Assembly: GCF_036226365.1 (NCBI RefSeq)
Contig: NZ_CP108462.1
Span: 4,214,501-4,278,500, forward strand
DNA: 64,000 nucleotides
From: Streptomyces sp. NBC_01262
Lineage (GTDB): Bacteria > Actinomycetota > Actinomycetes > Streptomycetales > Streptomycetaceae
Direction: 5' to 3'
Shown here: positions 52,416 to 60,679 of the stretch, piece after piece
Layout of the letters: each line of letters opens with the position of its first letter
How positions within the stretch are numbered: the first letter of the stretch is position 1
Translations under genes and position numbers: made by a program
The notes under the pieces: generated by a model
What the model was told of the DNA's origin: nothing
The model's input: the letters and a program-made list of their open reading frames with translations, nothing else
Databases searched by the model: none

Positions 52416-52940
52416 TTAGCGGGCACTCGTGGTTTCGATGTCGACGATGTGGTTATACCGCTCCACCAGCACGAAAAGCTTGGTCTTCTGCGTCGTCTCC
52501 CCGCTGCCGAAGGTCAAGGTGACGATGACCTCATGGCCGTTGCCCGCGGCGCCGTTGTCGGTCACCGTCCACCGCGCCGGGACGTTTTGGGCACGCAGGA
52601 CGCCGTCCGCCCCATTCTTCTTCTCCCAGGCCGCCAGCCGCTTGGCGAAGTCGGGCGTCAGGTAGTGCTTGCGGAGCGCTGTGGCCAGCGTGACGTCCGG
52701 GTCCGTGTAATCGCCCTTCGCGTCGACGTACGCGCCGTAGAAATCGGCGACCCGGGTCACCGCTTGGCCGGACGTGCCGCTGACCGACTGTGGTGCGGCG
52801 GTGGACGCCTTTGCGGGGGCATGGACGGACGCCTGTGCCGACACCTGTGTCGACACACCGAGTCCGACAGCCAGGACGAGGCCGGCAGCCACGGCCGCAC
52901 GGCAGCCCGGACGACGGTGGGCGGGGGACTTCCTGTTCAT
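52416..52940 (-). CDS. Small secreted protein, unknown
   Basis: ATG 52940 has AAGGA at the right distance and gives 174 residues (a second ATG 6 bases earlier is too close to it). A signal peptide (RRPGCRAAVAAGLVLAVGLG) with cleavage near VSAQA is followed by a soluble domain (about 60-174) with FYGAYVDAKGDYTDPDV, RKHYLTPDFAKRL and beta strands. This resembles the DUF3828/NTF2-like secreted domain in outline only. It lies divergent from the HTH regulator with 329 bases between, in which no clear operator is seen. Confidence 0.7.
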   Translation of the reverse strand: MNRKSPAHRRPGCRAAVAAGLVLAVGLGVSTQVSAQASVHAPAKASTAAPQSVSGTSGQAVTRVADFYGAYVDAKGDYTDPDVTLATALRKHYLTPDFAKRLAAWEKKNGADGVLRAQNVPARWTVTDNGAAGNGHEVIVTLTFGSGETTQKTKLFVLVERYNHIVDIETTSAR

Positions 52941-53269
52941 GTGCATCTTCCTTTTCTGATCCGAATGTGGTTGCTCTCGGCCGGTTCCGGCTTTCGTGCC
53001 GAAGGGCGCCTGCCGACGCCGCACCTTGGGTATTCGGGCACACAGGTGTCCCGATACGCAGGCGCAGGGGTGGGTGTCGTTCAAGCCGCTGCCGGGGCGG
53101 TCGTTCTGCTTCGGCCGGTGCGGCACCCACAGCTTCGAGGACGCCAGGCATCCACGACAACAGCTGCCGCCACACCTGCGACGGTGGAACCATCCCAGCC
53201 CATCTGACGTGCAGGGATATGAGTGCCTGGGATACGGGATCGCGGGCGGACGACGGAGGAACTGTGTCG

Positions 53270-54511
53270 ATGCGGGACGATGTCGGGGAGTTCGCGGCGC
53301 TGCTGCGCCGGCTGAAGGACCGCACGGACCGGAGCTACGGCTCCCTGGCCCGCCGCCTCAACATGAACACCTCCACGCTGCACCGGTACTGCGCGGGCGA
53401 GGCGGTGCCGCAGGACTTCGCGCCCGTGGAGCGGCTCGCGGCCTTCTGCGAGGCGACACCGGAGGAGCGGCTCGAGCTGCACCGGCTGTGGTTATCGGCG
53501 GTGGCGGCTCGGCAGCGGGTGTGTACGGCCGGTTCGGTGGAGGCGACGGCTCAGACACCGGCGCCGGCGCCGGACGCGGACGGGGAACTCGACGGGGAAC
53601 TCGTCGAGGAGAGCAGTTCCGCGGAGCAGCCCGGGGACGATCCCAACCCCGAGGAGCCCGCCCCCTCCCCCGCTCCCCGCCCCTGGTACCGCCGCCGACG
53701 GGTCCTGGCGTCCACCGCCGTCGCCTGCGCGCTGCTCGCCATGCTGGGCGGCACGTCCGTTCTGTCCGACGACCGCTCCTCCGAGGCGGACGCCTCCCGC
53801 TCGGCGAAACCGTCGGCCACCGCCTCCCCCGCCCCGTCCGCCACCAGCAGCGGTCCCATCTCGGCCGCGAAGCCGACCACCGGCCTGCCCCTCACCTGGA
53901 GCACCGACTCCCTGGTCTGGGACAAGGGCTGCGACCACGACTACGTCATCGACAAGCCGCCCGCACAAGTGCCTCCGCCGCCGGTGGAGCAGGACGCCGG
54001 GGCGTGGGCGGCGACGCAGGGCGCGGTGCACGGGCGGCAGACGAGGGTGCAGATCTCGGTACAGGGGCGGTCGTCCACGGCCGTGGTCCTGGAGGCGCTC
54101 CGCGTCCGCATCGTCAGCCGCGGCAACCCGGCCGCCGGGAGCGCGTACGCCATGGACCAGGGCTGCGGCGGCGACCTCACGCCCCGCCGCTTCACCGTGA
54201 ACCTCGACGTCGACCGCCCCATCGCCCGCCCGAAGGACGGCGCCGACAGCGGACACACCATCCCCGCCGTGCAGTTCCCGTACCGCGTCTCCGCCGAGGA
54301 CCCGGAGGTGCTGCTGGTCGCCGCGACGACACAGACCTACGACGCCCGCTGGTACCTCGAACTCGACTGGTCCTCCCAGGGCCGCACCGGCACGATCCGC
54401 ATCGACGACCACGGCCGCCCGTTCCACACCACCAGCATCAAGGGAATGCCGCACTACTGGTACGGCACAAACGACACAGGCGGGCGTGCCTGGGTCCCGT
54501 ACGACAGCTAG
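53270..54511 (+). CDS. Membrane-anchored HTH regulator with a TTA codon
   Basis: ATG 53270 lies 10 nt behind GGAGG (GTG 53264 is an alternative). The 413-residue protein has an N-terminal Xre-type helix-turn-helix (about 8-65; YGSLARRLNMNTSTLHRYC), an acidic Pro-rich linker, one membrane segment (about 146-165; VLASTAVACALLAMLGG), and an extracellular C-terminal domain (about 205-413) containing a possible disulfide (WDKGCDHD, MDQGCGG). A Leu codon is TTA (53492-53494), so translation may need the bldA tRNA. It probably senses something outside and acts at DNA, or is a cell-wall protein with a regulatory N-terminus. Confidence 0.8.
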   Translation: MRDDVGEFAALLRRLKDRTDRSYGSLARRLNMNTSTLHRYCAGEAVPQDFAPVERLAAFCEATPEERLELHRLWLSAVAARQRVCTAGSVEATAQTPAPAPDADGELDGELVEESSSAEQPGDDPNPEEPAPSPAPRPWYRRRRVLASTAVACALLAMLGGTSVLSDDRSSEADASRSAKPSATASPAPSATSSGPISAAKPTTGLPLTWSTDSLVWDKGCDHDYVIDKPPAQVPPPPVEQDAGAWAATQGAVHGRQTRVQISVQGRSSTAVVLEALRVRIVSRGNPAAGSAYAMDQGCGGDLTPRRFTVNLDVDRPIARPKDGADSGHTIPAVQFPYRVSAEDPEVLLVAATTQTYDARWYLELDWSSQGRTGTIRIDDHGRPFHTTSIKGMPHYWYGTNDTGGRAWVPYDS

Positions 54512-54683
54512 GGGTGGCCTCCGACGACGAGCAACCGGTTTTCACCGTCGACGCGCTTGAAGCCCCGGAACCGCAGTTCCCTAACGCCGCACTGACCCGA
54601 ATCCCGGAGGTCGTGCACGAGGTGGGAATCGCTACGCCCACAGCTGACACCTTCGCTGACACTCGGGCTCCTCCAAGCCCCGT

Positions 54684-55328
54684 TCAGCGCGGCGGATCCG
54701 ACTCTTCAAGCACTTGACGATAGGTGTCGTCGAGAATCAGCTGGAACCTGACCTCGCGTCTGCCGTGAGCCGTCCGGATCCGTCGCTCCCGGCTGCCGGC
54801 CCAGAACCTTCGTCCGGGATCCCCGCGAAACATGGCTGCGCCAAGCTCACGTAGGTGCCCTTCAGTCAGCGCTCCAAGCTCGTACATCATCTCCCAGTGG
54901 GAGACGATCATGTTCGTGTACATGACCTGGCGAAGGTGAGCCGGGTCGTTGTCAGCGCTAAACGGACCCCAGCACTCCATGTACTCAGGGTTATCCATCG
55001 CCATCTTCAGGAGATCGGTGTGCAGCATCCGCAGAGACTGCTCCCGATTGGACTTGGCCTCACGCTGCTGCACCACAAGCGACCCAGCCACGCCGCCCAG
55101 CGCTACCACCGCGATCACAGCCGAAATAGCCCCGTACGTTTGACCGACAGTGCTCAGCGAGTTCCAGTCGACGCCGTCTTCATCGGCCAACACTGCTAAT
55201 GCGAACGGCGAAAGTATCACCAGCACCAGGACAAGTACCGAAGCCAGCACAATGATCAACAGGGGTGCTCGGCGCGTCGCAGCAGCCGCGAGCCTCGAAG
55301 TGCGGGACGCGCGAACGCTCGGCAACAT
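54684..55328 (-). CDS. DUF6082-type membrane protein
   Basis: ATG 55328 follows AGAGGAACC and gives 214 residues. Two hydrophobic segments at the N-terminus (LLIIVLASVLVLVLVILSPF; YGAISAVIAVVALGGVAG) are followed by a helical cytoplasmic domain with QREAKSNREQSLRMLHTDLL, MAMDNPEYMECWG and SHWEMMYELG, as in the Streptomyces DUF6082 family. Function unknown; members often stand near Xre regulators. The frame upstream to 55448 is not needed. Confidence 0.78.
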   Translation of the reverse strand: MLPSVRASRTSRLAAAATRRAPLLIIVLASVLVLVLVILSPFALAVLADEDGVDWNSLSTVGQTYGAISAVIAVVALGGVAGSLVVQQREAKSNREQSLRMLHTDLLKMAMDNPEYMECWGPFSADNDPAHLRQVMYTNMIVSHWEMMYELGALTEGHLRELGAAMFRGDPGRRFWAGSRERRIRTAHGRREVRFQLILDDTYRQVLEESDPPR

Positions 55329-55347
55329 GGTTCCTCTGCTCGACCTG

Positions 55348-55950
55348 TCAGACGGGCGGGGCGAGGTCAGAGATCTCGCGGTCGAAGAACGCCAGGAGAT
55401 CTTCTCCCTGCCGATACAGAGCGCGGATCTCGCCTGCCACCCTCTCAATCAAAACCGGGTCCGCGAACCGCCTGGCACCAGCACTCACGCCGTCCCCGTC
55501 GTAGATCACCTCATACATGGCGTCACTGCCAAGAATCACCAGCTCCGGCACAGGCTGCCGCTCTTCAAACTCCCGAACCTGTGCTGCAGATACGACGCGG
55601 ATGTCCTCGCCCAACTCCGCCCGCAGGCGCAGCACATGCATCTCCCACTGCAGATACGGGGTGACCGGAAGCTCCACGACCCGCACACGGCGGCAGGTGA
55701 ACCCGCGGCTGGTCATCCCCTCGTAGTACTCAGCGAACGAGGCCCTGCACTTCTCGATCAGGGCCATGGCCGCCGGCCAGTCCCCCCTGTCGAAGGCCTC
55801 CCAGCTGTCAAAGCCAGGCTCCCGGAACGACTGCCCCCGCTCCAGCTTCTCGAACCGGTCGATGTCTCCCGCGAGGACCCCGTAGAAGTCCGCGTAGTAG
55901 TCGAGCTTTGCGAGCATCACCGCCTCGGCGCTCGGCAGTGCCTCAAACAC
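55348..55950 (-). CDS. DUF6879-type protein
   Basis: The 200-residue protein contains FEKLERGQSFREPGFDSWEAF and GDWPAAMALIEKCRASF, then WEMHVLRLRAELGEDIRVV and MYEVIYDGDG, fitting the DUF6879 family. These are Streptomyces-specific proteins of unknown function usually found beside small Xre or DUF397 genes. A GTG start overlaps the stop of the preceding 89-residue gene by 8 bases. Confidence 0.8.
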   Translation of the reverse strand: MFEALPSAEAVMLAKLDYYADFYGVLAGDIDRFEKLERGQSFREPGFDSWEAFDRGDWPAAMALIEKCRASFAEYYEGMTSRGFTCRRVRVVELPVTPYLQWEMHVLRLRAELGEDIRVVSAAQVREFEERQPVPELVILGSDAMYEVIYDGDGVSAGARRFADPVLIERVAGEIRALYRQGEDLLAFFDREISDLAPPV

Positions 55951-56212
55951 TAGGGATGTCCGGCTTCGCCGAGACGAGTGCGTTCCTCGGGATCACCACG
56001 ACCCGCTCATCAGCACTCACCGAAACCCCCTCCGGCAACCTCCCGGCGTAGACCTCCGTCAGGTCCCGCCCGATGACAGCCACGTCCCCGTTGTCCAGCT
56101 CCCAGATGTCCGGGCAATCCGGCCCCGCACTCGTGTTGCCCAGTTCCTGCGGCGACTTCCCGAGGCGCCTCTTGAACGCTGCCGCCTCATCGGCTTCCCA
56201 CGGACGTGACAT
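55943..56212 (-). CDS. Small protein upstream of the DUF6879 gene
   Basis: The 89-residue protein MSRPWEADEAAAFKRRL... has acidic/aromatic turns (SAGPDCPDIWELDNGDVAVIG) and a C-terminal VVVIPRNALVSAKP. A gene of this kind commonly precedes DUF6879 in Streptomyces and may form a unit with it. It is coupled to it by an 8-base overlap. No function is known. Confidence 0.75.
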   Translation of the reverse strand: MSRPWEADEAAAFKRRLGKSPQELGNTSAGPDCPDIWELDNGDVAVIGRDLTEVYAGRLPEGVSVSADERVVVIPRNALVSAKPDIPSV

Positions 56213-56627
56213 GAGCCCTCCATGCTGACGGGAGACGGGCTGGCGAAGCTACCAGAGGGAGGTACCCCCAACAACGGGGCCACGGCTCCGACCTGCGCGA
56301 TTGAGCCAGTTGCGAAACGTGAAAAGCTCACCAACCCGGGTCCGTACTCAGTCGATAACCCGTGTGAGCCACAGTCACCGCGAGGGTGTTCGGCTGTCAG
56401 CCATCAGAAGCACTCCGCCAGTGACTGTGAGACCACTGACCCACCTGGGGCTGGAGGGTCCTACGGTTCTGGCAGCACGAAGACGCAACAGTTGTCTGGT
56501 CCCCTCCCGATGCCCTCGACGCCGCCGTCCGGCGGACCGGGGCGGAGGAGAGTCCTCGTGTCCCTACTGATGTGGGCGTGACAGCGTCCCCTGGGCAAAG
56601 ATCCACAGAGCCGGCCATACTCCCTGC
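56213..56627. other. 415-base region without a supported gene
   Basis: It lies between the divergent small-protein operon and the HNH gene. ORFs in it have no family features or ribosome binding sites. Base composition begins to fall here relative to the left. Confidence 0.5.
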
Positions 56628-57431
56628 ATGCCTGTGGACGCCAACGAACACGATGAGTCGAGAGCACCAGACGGAACTCCGTGGTGGGAGCTTTCCATCC
56701 GGCCCGGCACGAAGAAGCAGCGTTTCGGTCAGGAGTGCCGTTTGGCGGCCTGGCTCTGGTTCAAGAAAGACATGGGCGACACGTTCACGATGCGAGAGCT
56801 ACGTGCTGCTCTCGGGTCCGATATAGCCGAAACCTCGGAGCACTTGAACCGTCGGCTGCGCGAGCTGCGGAAGTGCGACTGGGTCATTCCCTCCCAGCGG
56901 AACGACGCCACCCTCGCCCATGACGAGTACCGCCTTGATGTCAAGGGGGGAAAGCTGTGGATCGATAGCGAGAGGGCGAAGTACGAGAAGTTTGCACCGA
57001 GTGCCCGAGTCCGCAGATTCGTCATGGACCGCGATGGCTCGCGTTGCAGGATCTGCGGAGCGGGCGTTGATGAGGAGTACCCCAGGGAGCCTGGGAGCAT
57101 GGTCAGGCTCACCATCGGTCATCTCGTGCCGCAGGAACGACTTAGAGCCCGAGGCGCCAGAGATGACATGGATAACTGGCGCGTCGAGTGCTCCCGCTGC
57201 AATGAAACGGTTCGCGACGAAGTTCCTGACCCGGAGCAGTACGACGAAGTCCTCGCCGGACTAAAGCGACTCACCAGCAAGGAAGCAAACGAACTCCTCA
57301 ACTGGATGCGGAAAGGCGAACGTCCCCGATCGAAGGTGGACCAGGCTTACGACCGTGCCCGAAAATTGCCCTCCAGCGACCGGACAGCACTAATCGATCA
57401 CCTGGCCAAGCGCATCGGGGAAGCTAGCTGA
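56628..57431 (+). CDS. HNH endonuclease-like protein with N-terminal helical domain
   Basis: The 267-residue protein has a winged-helix-like N-terminal part (about 30-110; MRELRAALGSDIAETSEHL, LRELRKCDWVIPSQRND) and a zinc-containing HNH nuclease domain (about 125-200): CRICG (Cys140, Cys143), the catalytic His in TIGHLVPQE (His165), and VECSRCNE (Cys188, Cys191). A charged C-terminal helical tail follows. Such proteins accompany C5-methyltransferases and may be a modification-dependent or companion nuclease. Its last codons are part of the decayed methyltransferase repeat. Confidence 0.82.
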   Translation: MPVDANEHDESRAPDGTPWWELSIRPGTKKQRFGQECRLAAWLWFKKDMGDTFTMRELRAALGSDIAETSEHLNRRLRELRKCDWVIPSQRNDATLAHDEYRLDVKGGKLWIDSERAKYEKFAPSARVRRFVMDRDGSRCRICGAGVDEEYPREPGSMVRLTIGHLVPQERLRARGARDDMDNWRVECSRCNETVRDEVPDPEQYDEVLAGLKRLTSKEANELLNWMRKGERPRSKVDQAYDRARKLPSSDRTALIDHLAKRIGEAS

Positions 57432-57475
57432 TCTGGGAGCGCATCTCTGCAAAATCGCGTGTGGTGCTTTGGCCT
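57424..57475 (-). pseudogene. Decayed second copy of the methyltransferase 3' end
   Basis: Read on the minus strand this stretch ends VEGQSTTRDFAEMRSQIS and a TAG stop. The intact methyltransferase ends QEGHERHTRFAEMRSRIS and TAG. About 18 residues are alignable, and the DNA is about 70% identical by eye (CTAGCTGAT and CGCATCTC exactly shared). Upstream the frame shows no methyltransferase sequence. The two copies are in the same orientation on either side of the restriction gene. Confidence 0.75.
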
Positions 57476-57790
57476 TCAACAGTTTGGACCACGCACCAAG
57501 GGATCAAAGCAGTTCCACTGCTCTCTCTCCCCGCAGGTGACCATTCGAGCCCACAGCGATCACGCTGAGCAACGACCCACGGTTGATGACAGCACCTGGC
57601 TAGAGCGCCCGGCGCTCCGGCCAAGACAACGAGCGGAGGTCGCACAGGGGATTTCATCGTGGTGTGCTCACCTGCTCAGAGAAGTTGGCATCTACGATCA
57701 AGCCCGGGAGCCTCACTCAGAACGGGAGATCCGATATCACGACGTCCGCAGAATCGATCCGATAGCTACTGCAACGAGGGGCCATTCCAA

Positions 57791-58654
57791 ATGATTGCAG
57801 CACTTACAGCAGCAAGGGACCGATTCCATAGGAATCTCGTCGACAGCCACACTCTCTCATTGTCTTCTGATGGCGTGGCTTCGAATGCTGACAGTAGCCA
57901 AACGACCAGTAAAGCCATTGCTTATAGCGTGGCACAGGATCTCGCCTCCCAGACCGTTCCGATGAAGCTTAAGGGCCAACGAGCTGGTAAACAGTTCGAG
58001 GAAGCCGTGGAGAATTTCCTAGCAGAAGCCTTCCCACTCTTCCAATCTCTCCGCCCGGGCGATTGGACCATCGAAAACGTCGGCGGGTCACGCGCCGAGT
58101 ATCAGATTTCCAAGTACGAGCCCTACACCCACCTGGCCGACCTCGCAAGCGCCATCCAGAGCGATCGAACTCTCGCCTCCGTACTCGGCAACTCGTATGA
58201 GATCAGTCCCGATATTCTGGTGCTTCGGAACCCGGAGCCAGATCAGACAATCAATCACGAGCGCAAGCTCGTAGACACGAACTCTGGGCAATACGCCGTT
58301 ATTAGGAAGGCTAATCAGGAGCGCCCCATCGTCCACGCGATAGTCTCATGCAAGTGGACGCTGCGTAGTGACCGCGCACAGAACGCGCGCTCGGAGGCCT
58401 TGAATGTCATCCGAAACCGGAAGGGTCGCACACCGCACATCGCGGTCGTCACAGGAGAACCGTCGCCTTCCAGGCTGGCATCCCTAGCATTGGGAACTGG
58501 CGATATCGACACGGTGTACCACTTTGCTCTGCCGGAACTAATCAGAGCGGTCGATCAGACGAACAACGACGAAGCAATCAGCATGCTCCACACCCTGGTC
58601 TCTGGAAAGCGCCTTCGGGACATCAGTGACCTGCCGCTGGATCTAACCGTATAG
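57791..58654 (+). CDS. Type II restriction endonuclease, NgoMIV family (predicted GCCGGC)
   Basis: From ATG 57791 (behind GAGGGG) the enzyme has 287 residues; NgoMIV has 286. The catalytic residues known for NgoMIV (Glu70, Asp140, Ser185, Lys187, Glu201) all have counterparts with a one-residue offset: Glu70 in KQFEE, Asp141 in SPDILVL, Ser186-Cys-Lys188 in VSCKW, and Glu202 in NARSE. NgoMIV is a tetramer that cuts two GCCGGC sites. The matching C5-methyltransferase is convergent, 26 bases away. Specificity is inferred from the family. The gene has lower G+C than the core genome. Confidence 0.92.
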   Translation: MIAALTAARDRFHRNLVDSHTLSLSSDGVASNADSSQTTSKAIAYSVAQDLASQTVPMKLKGQRAGKQFEEAVENFLAEAFPLFQSLRPGDWTIENVGGSRAEYQISKYEPYTHLADLASAIQSDRTLASVLGNSYEISPDILVLRNPEPDQTINHERKLVDTNSGQYAVIRKANQERPIVHAIVSCKWTLRSDRAQNARSEALNVIRNRKGRTPHIAVVTGEPSPSRLASLALGTGDIDTVYHFALPELIRAVDQTNNDEAISMLHTLVSGKRLRDISDLPLDLTV

Positions 58655-58680
58655 CAGCATCGCGAAATTCCGCGCGACAG

Positions 58681-59937
58681 CTAGCTGATTCGCGACCGCA
58701 TCTCAGCGAACCGTGTGTGCCGCTCGTGGCCTTCCTGGCCGATGAATCCCTTGAAGCCCACGAGCCGGAACGCACGCCCTCCGAGCTGATCGTCCTCGTC
58801 GATCACAAAGTCACGCGCGAGCAAAGCCATGCGACGCTCGAAGGTACGAGAGTCCATCTTCTCTCCGGAGAGTTTCACTAGCTCTTTCTCGGTGAGTGGT
58901 GTCGGGGCAGTCTTGAGGGCCAAGTAGAGCCGATCATGCATGACTTCGATCTCTACGTCAGCCAGATCCTTCGGCTCACCCTTGCGGTTCAACGCGTTGG
59001 CAATGGACGTACCAACCGCGCGAGCCACGGGCGGCGGAAAGGCGTTGCCGATCTGCCGGTACTTCGTGGTCTTGCGTCCCGTGACAGTCCACTCGTACTC
59101 GGGCTCAGGGCCCCAGCCTTGGATACGCTTGACCATCTCTGTCGTGAGCTTTGGCATGAAGTCAACTGGGTGCGCCGCATTTGGGGGCGCATCAGCTACG
59201 CCCATTGCATCAACGCCAAGAGCACGCCAGGCCGCCTTGGCCCGTGTAGGCCCAAGGTCAGCGCCTCCGTGTTTCTTCGAGCCTCCGACGATAGTCGGTG
59301 CGATGTCCTTCGCCTTCTTCACCCACTGATCAGCACCAGGCCAGCCATCCGCGGCCATCATCTCGACCAGCGCAGAGCCGACGGTGTCACTAGTCGGCGT
59401 CTCCTCGGGCCACTCGAACCACTGGGCGTCCTCGTGTCGCATGGCAACGAGGACGAAGCGAGGCCGCAGCTGAGGGACGCCGTAATCATTCGCGTGCAAG
59501 AGCTGCCAATCGGACCAGTATCCCAGATCCCTGAGGCGGTCCTTCACGTGCTGACGGTAGGCGGAAAAACGAGGCATCGAGAGACCACGAACGTTCTCAA
59601 GAAGCAGGGCCCGCGGCTGCATCTTCCCAGCCAGCTCAACAGCCCAGGCGAAAAGGTCGCGCTCGTCGGTCGCGCCGAGTTGCTTGCCAGCGATCGAGAA
59701 CGGAGGGCAGGGCACTCCACCAGCGAGCAAGTCGATGCCAACGTACTCGTTAGGGCTCCAAATGCTCTCGTCGGCCACGTCGCCGTGCCGCACGTCCCAG
59801 TCCCGGTTTTCGCGGAGCGTCTTAACCGCGTTCTCGTCCAGTTCTACGGCAAGGGCATGGTCGAACCCTGCCAGTTCAAGGCCGAGCGACTGTCCGCCAG
59901 CGCCCGCGCAGATCTCCACGGCTGACAGATCAGTCAC
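58681..59937 (-). CDS. DNA (cytosine-5-)-methyltransferase, partner of the NgoMIV-type enzyme
   Basis: GTG 59937 is 6 nt behind GGAGGT and gives 418 residues; the ORF start at 60006 is not favoured. Motif I is ICAGAGGQSLGLELAG, motif IV GVPCPPFS has catalytic Cys77, motif VI LLENVRGL, motif VIII RPRFVLV, and motifs IX-X include YRQIGNAFPPPVARAVG. After motif X there is an extra C-terminal domain (about 325-418; TEKELVKLSGEKMDSRTFER), winged-helix-like in pattern. It should protect GCCGGC sites. Part of its 3' end is duplicated beyond the restriction gene. Confidence 0.93.
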   Translation of the reverse strand: MTDLSAVEICAGAGGQSLGLELAGFDHALAVELDENAVKTLRENRDWDVRHGDVADESIWSPNEYVGIDLLAGGVPCPPFSIAGKQLGATDERDLFAWAVELAGKMQPRALLLENVRGLSMPRFSAYRQHVKDRLRDLGYWSDWQLLHANDYGVPQLRPRFVLVAMRHEDAQWFEWPEETPTSDTVGSALVEMMAADGWPGADQWVKKAKDIAPTIVGGSKKHGGADLGPTRAKAAWRALGVDAMGVADAPPNAAHPVDFMPKLTTEMVKRIQGWGPEPEYEWTVTGRKTTKYRQIGNAFPPPVARAVGTSIANALNRKGEPKDLADVEIEVMHDRLYLALKTAPTPLTEKELVKLSGEKMDSRTFERRMALLARDFVIDEDDQLGGRAFRLVGFKGFIGQEGHERHTRFAEMRSRIS

Positions 59938-60026
59938 GTTCGTACCTCCAGATCGGGGTTGCTCAGGTCTACCATCCTGACCCATCAAACACCGAGAGTC
60001 TGACACTCTTAGCTACGGTGTAGGCG

Positions 60027-60491
60027 ATGCCCCTCTCCAGTGACCCCGCAGCGACGAGACCGCCGACTCCCGGCCGCTCGCGCAACATGGCTGCGATCAA
60101 ACGGCGGGATACCCAGCCCGAGCGGGCCATTCGGTCCTTGCTTCACGCTGCGGGGAAGCGATACCGCGTCGACGTCCGTCTGCAACTGGAGGGCGCGCGC
60201 CCGAGGCCGGACATCGTTTTCACGCGCGCACGAGTCGCTGTCTTCGTGGACGGGTGCTTCTGGCACTGCTGCCCGGAGCACGGTCGACAGCCCAGCGTCA
60301 ACGGCGGCTACTGGGGACCGAAGCTAGAGCGCAACGTGGCTCGGGACCGGGCGGCCGATGAAGCTCTCAGAGCGGCCGGCTGGACCGTCGTCCGTGTCTG
60401 GGAGCACGAGGCCCCAGAGGAGGCCAAGGAACGCATCATCGCCGTTCTCGATGCCACCACCTCTGCCAGTCGAGATGCCCGAACTGGATGA
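60027..60491 (+). CDS. vsr: Very short patch repair (Vsr) endonuclease
   Basis: The 154-residue enzyme repairs T:G mismatches left when 5-methylcytosine deaminates, so it typically accompanies C5-methyltransferases. Motifs: NMAAIKRRDTQPERAIR, RPRPDIVFTRARVAVFVDG (PD-(D/E)XK Asp62) and CFWHCCPEH with the zinc and catalytic His. It is divergent from the methyltransferase gene across 89 bases. Length and motifs are normal. Confidence 0.95.
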   Translation: MPLSSDPAATRPPTPGRSRNMAAIKRRDTQPERAIRSLLHAAGKRYRVDVRLQLEGARPRPDIVFTRARVAVFVDGCFWHCCPEHGRQPSVNGGYWGPKLERNVARDRAADEALRAAGWTVVRVWEHEAPEEAKERIIAVLDATTSASRDARTG

Positions 60492-60679
60492 GCTCCTGAG
60501 CCACGTTCTCTTCCCTCCGCAGTACGCCGTCGCCGCTGCTGTGAGTCAGCAGGGGAAGTGGGCACGGGGCCGCGCTACGGTGGACGCTTGAGCCACCTCG
60601 CTGGCCCACCGTGTCAGTTGTCAGTGGTGGAACCTACCCTCAACTCAACGGCAGGAACGTTGACTTGGAGGGCAGGATC

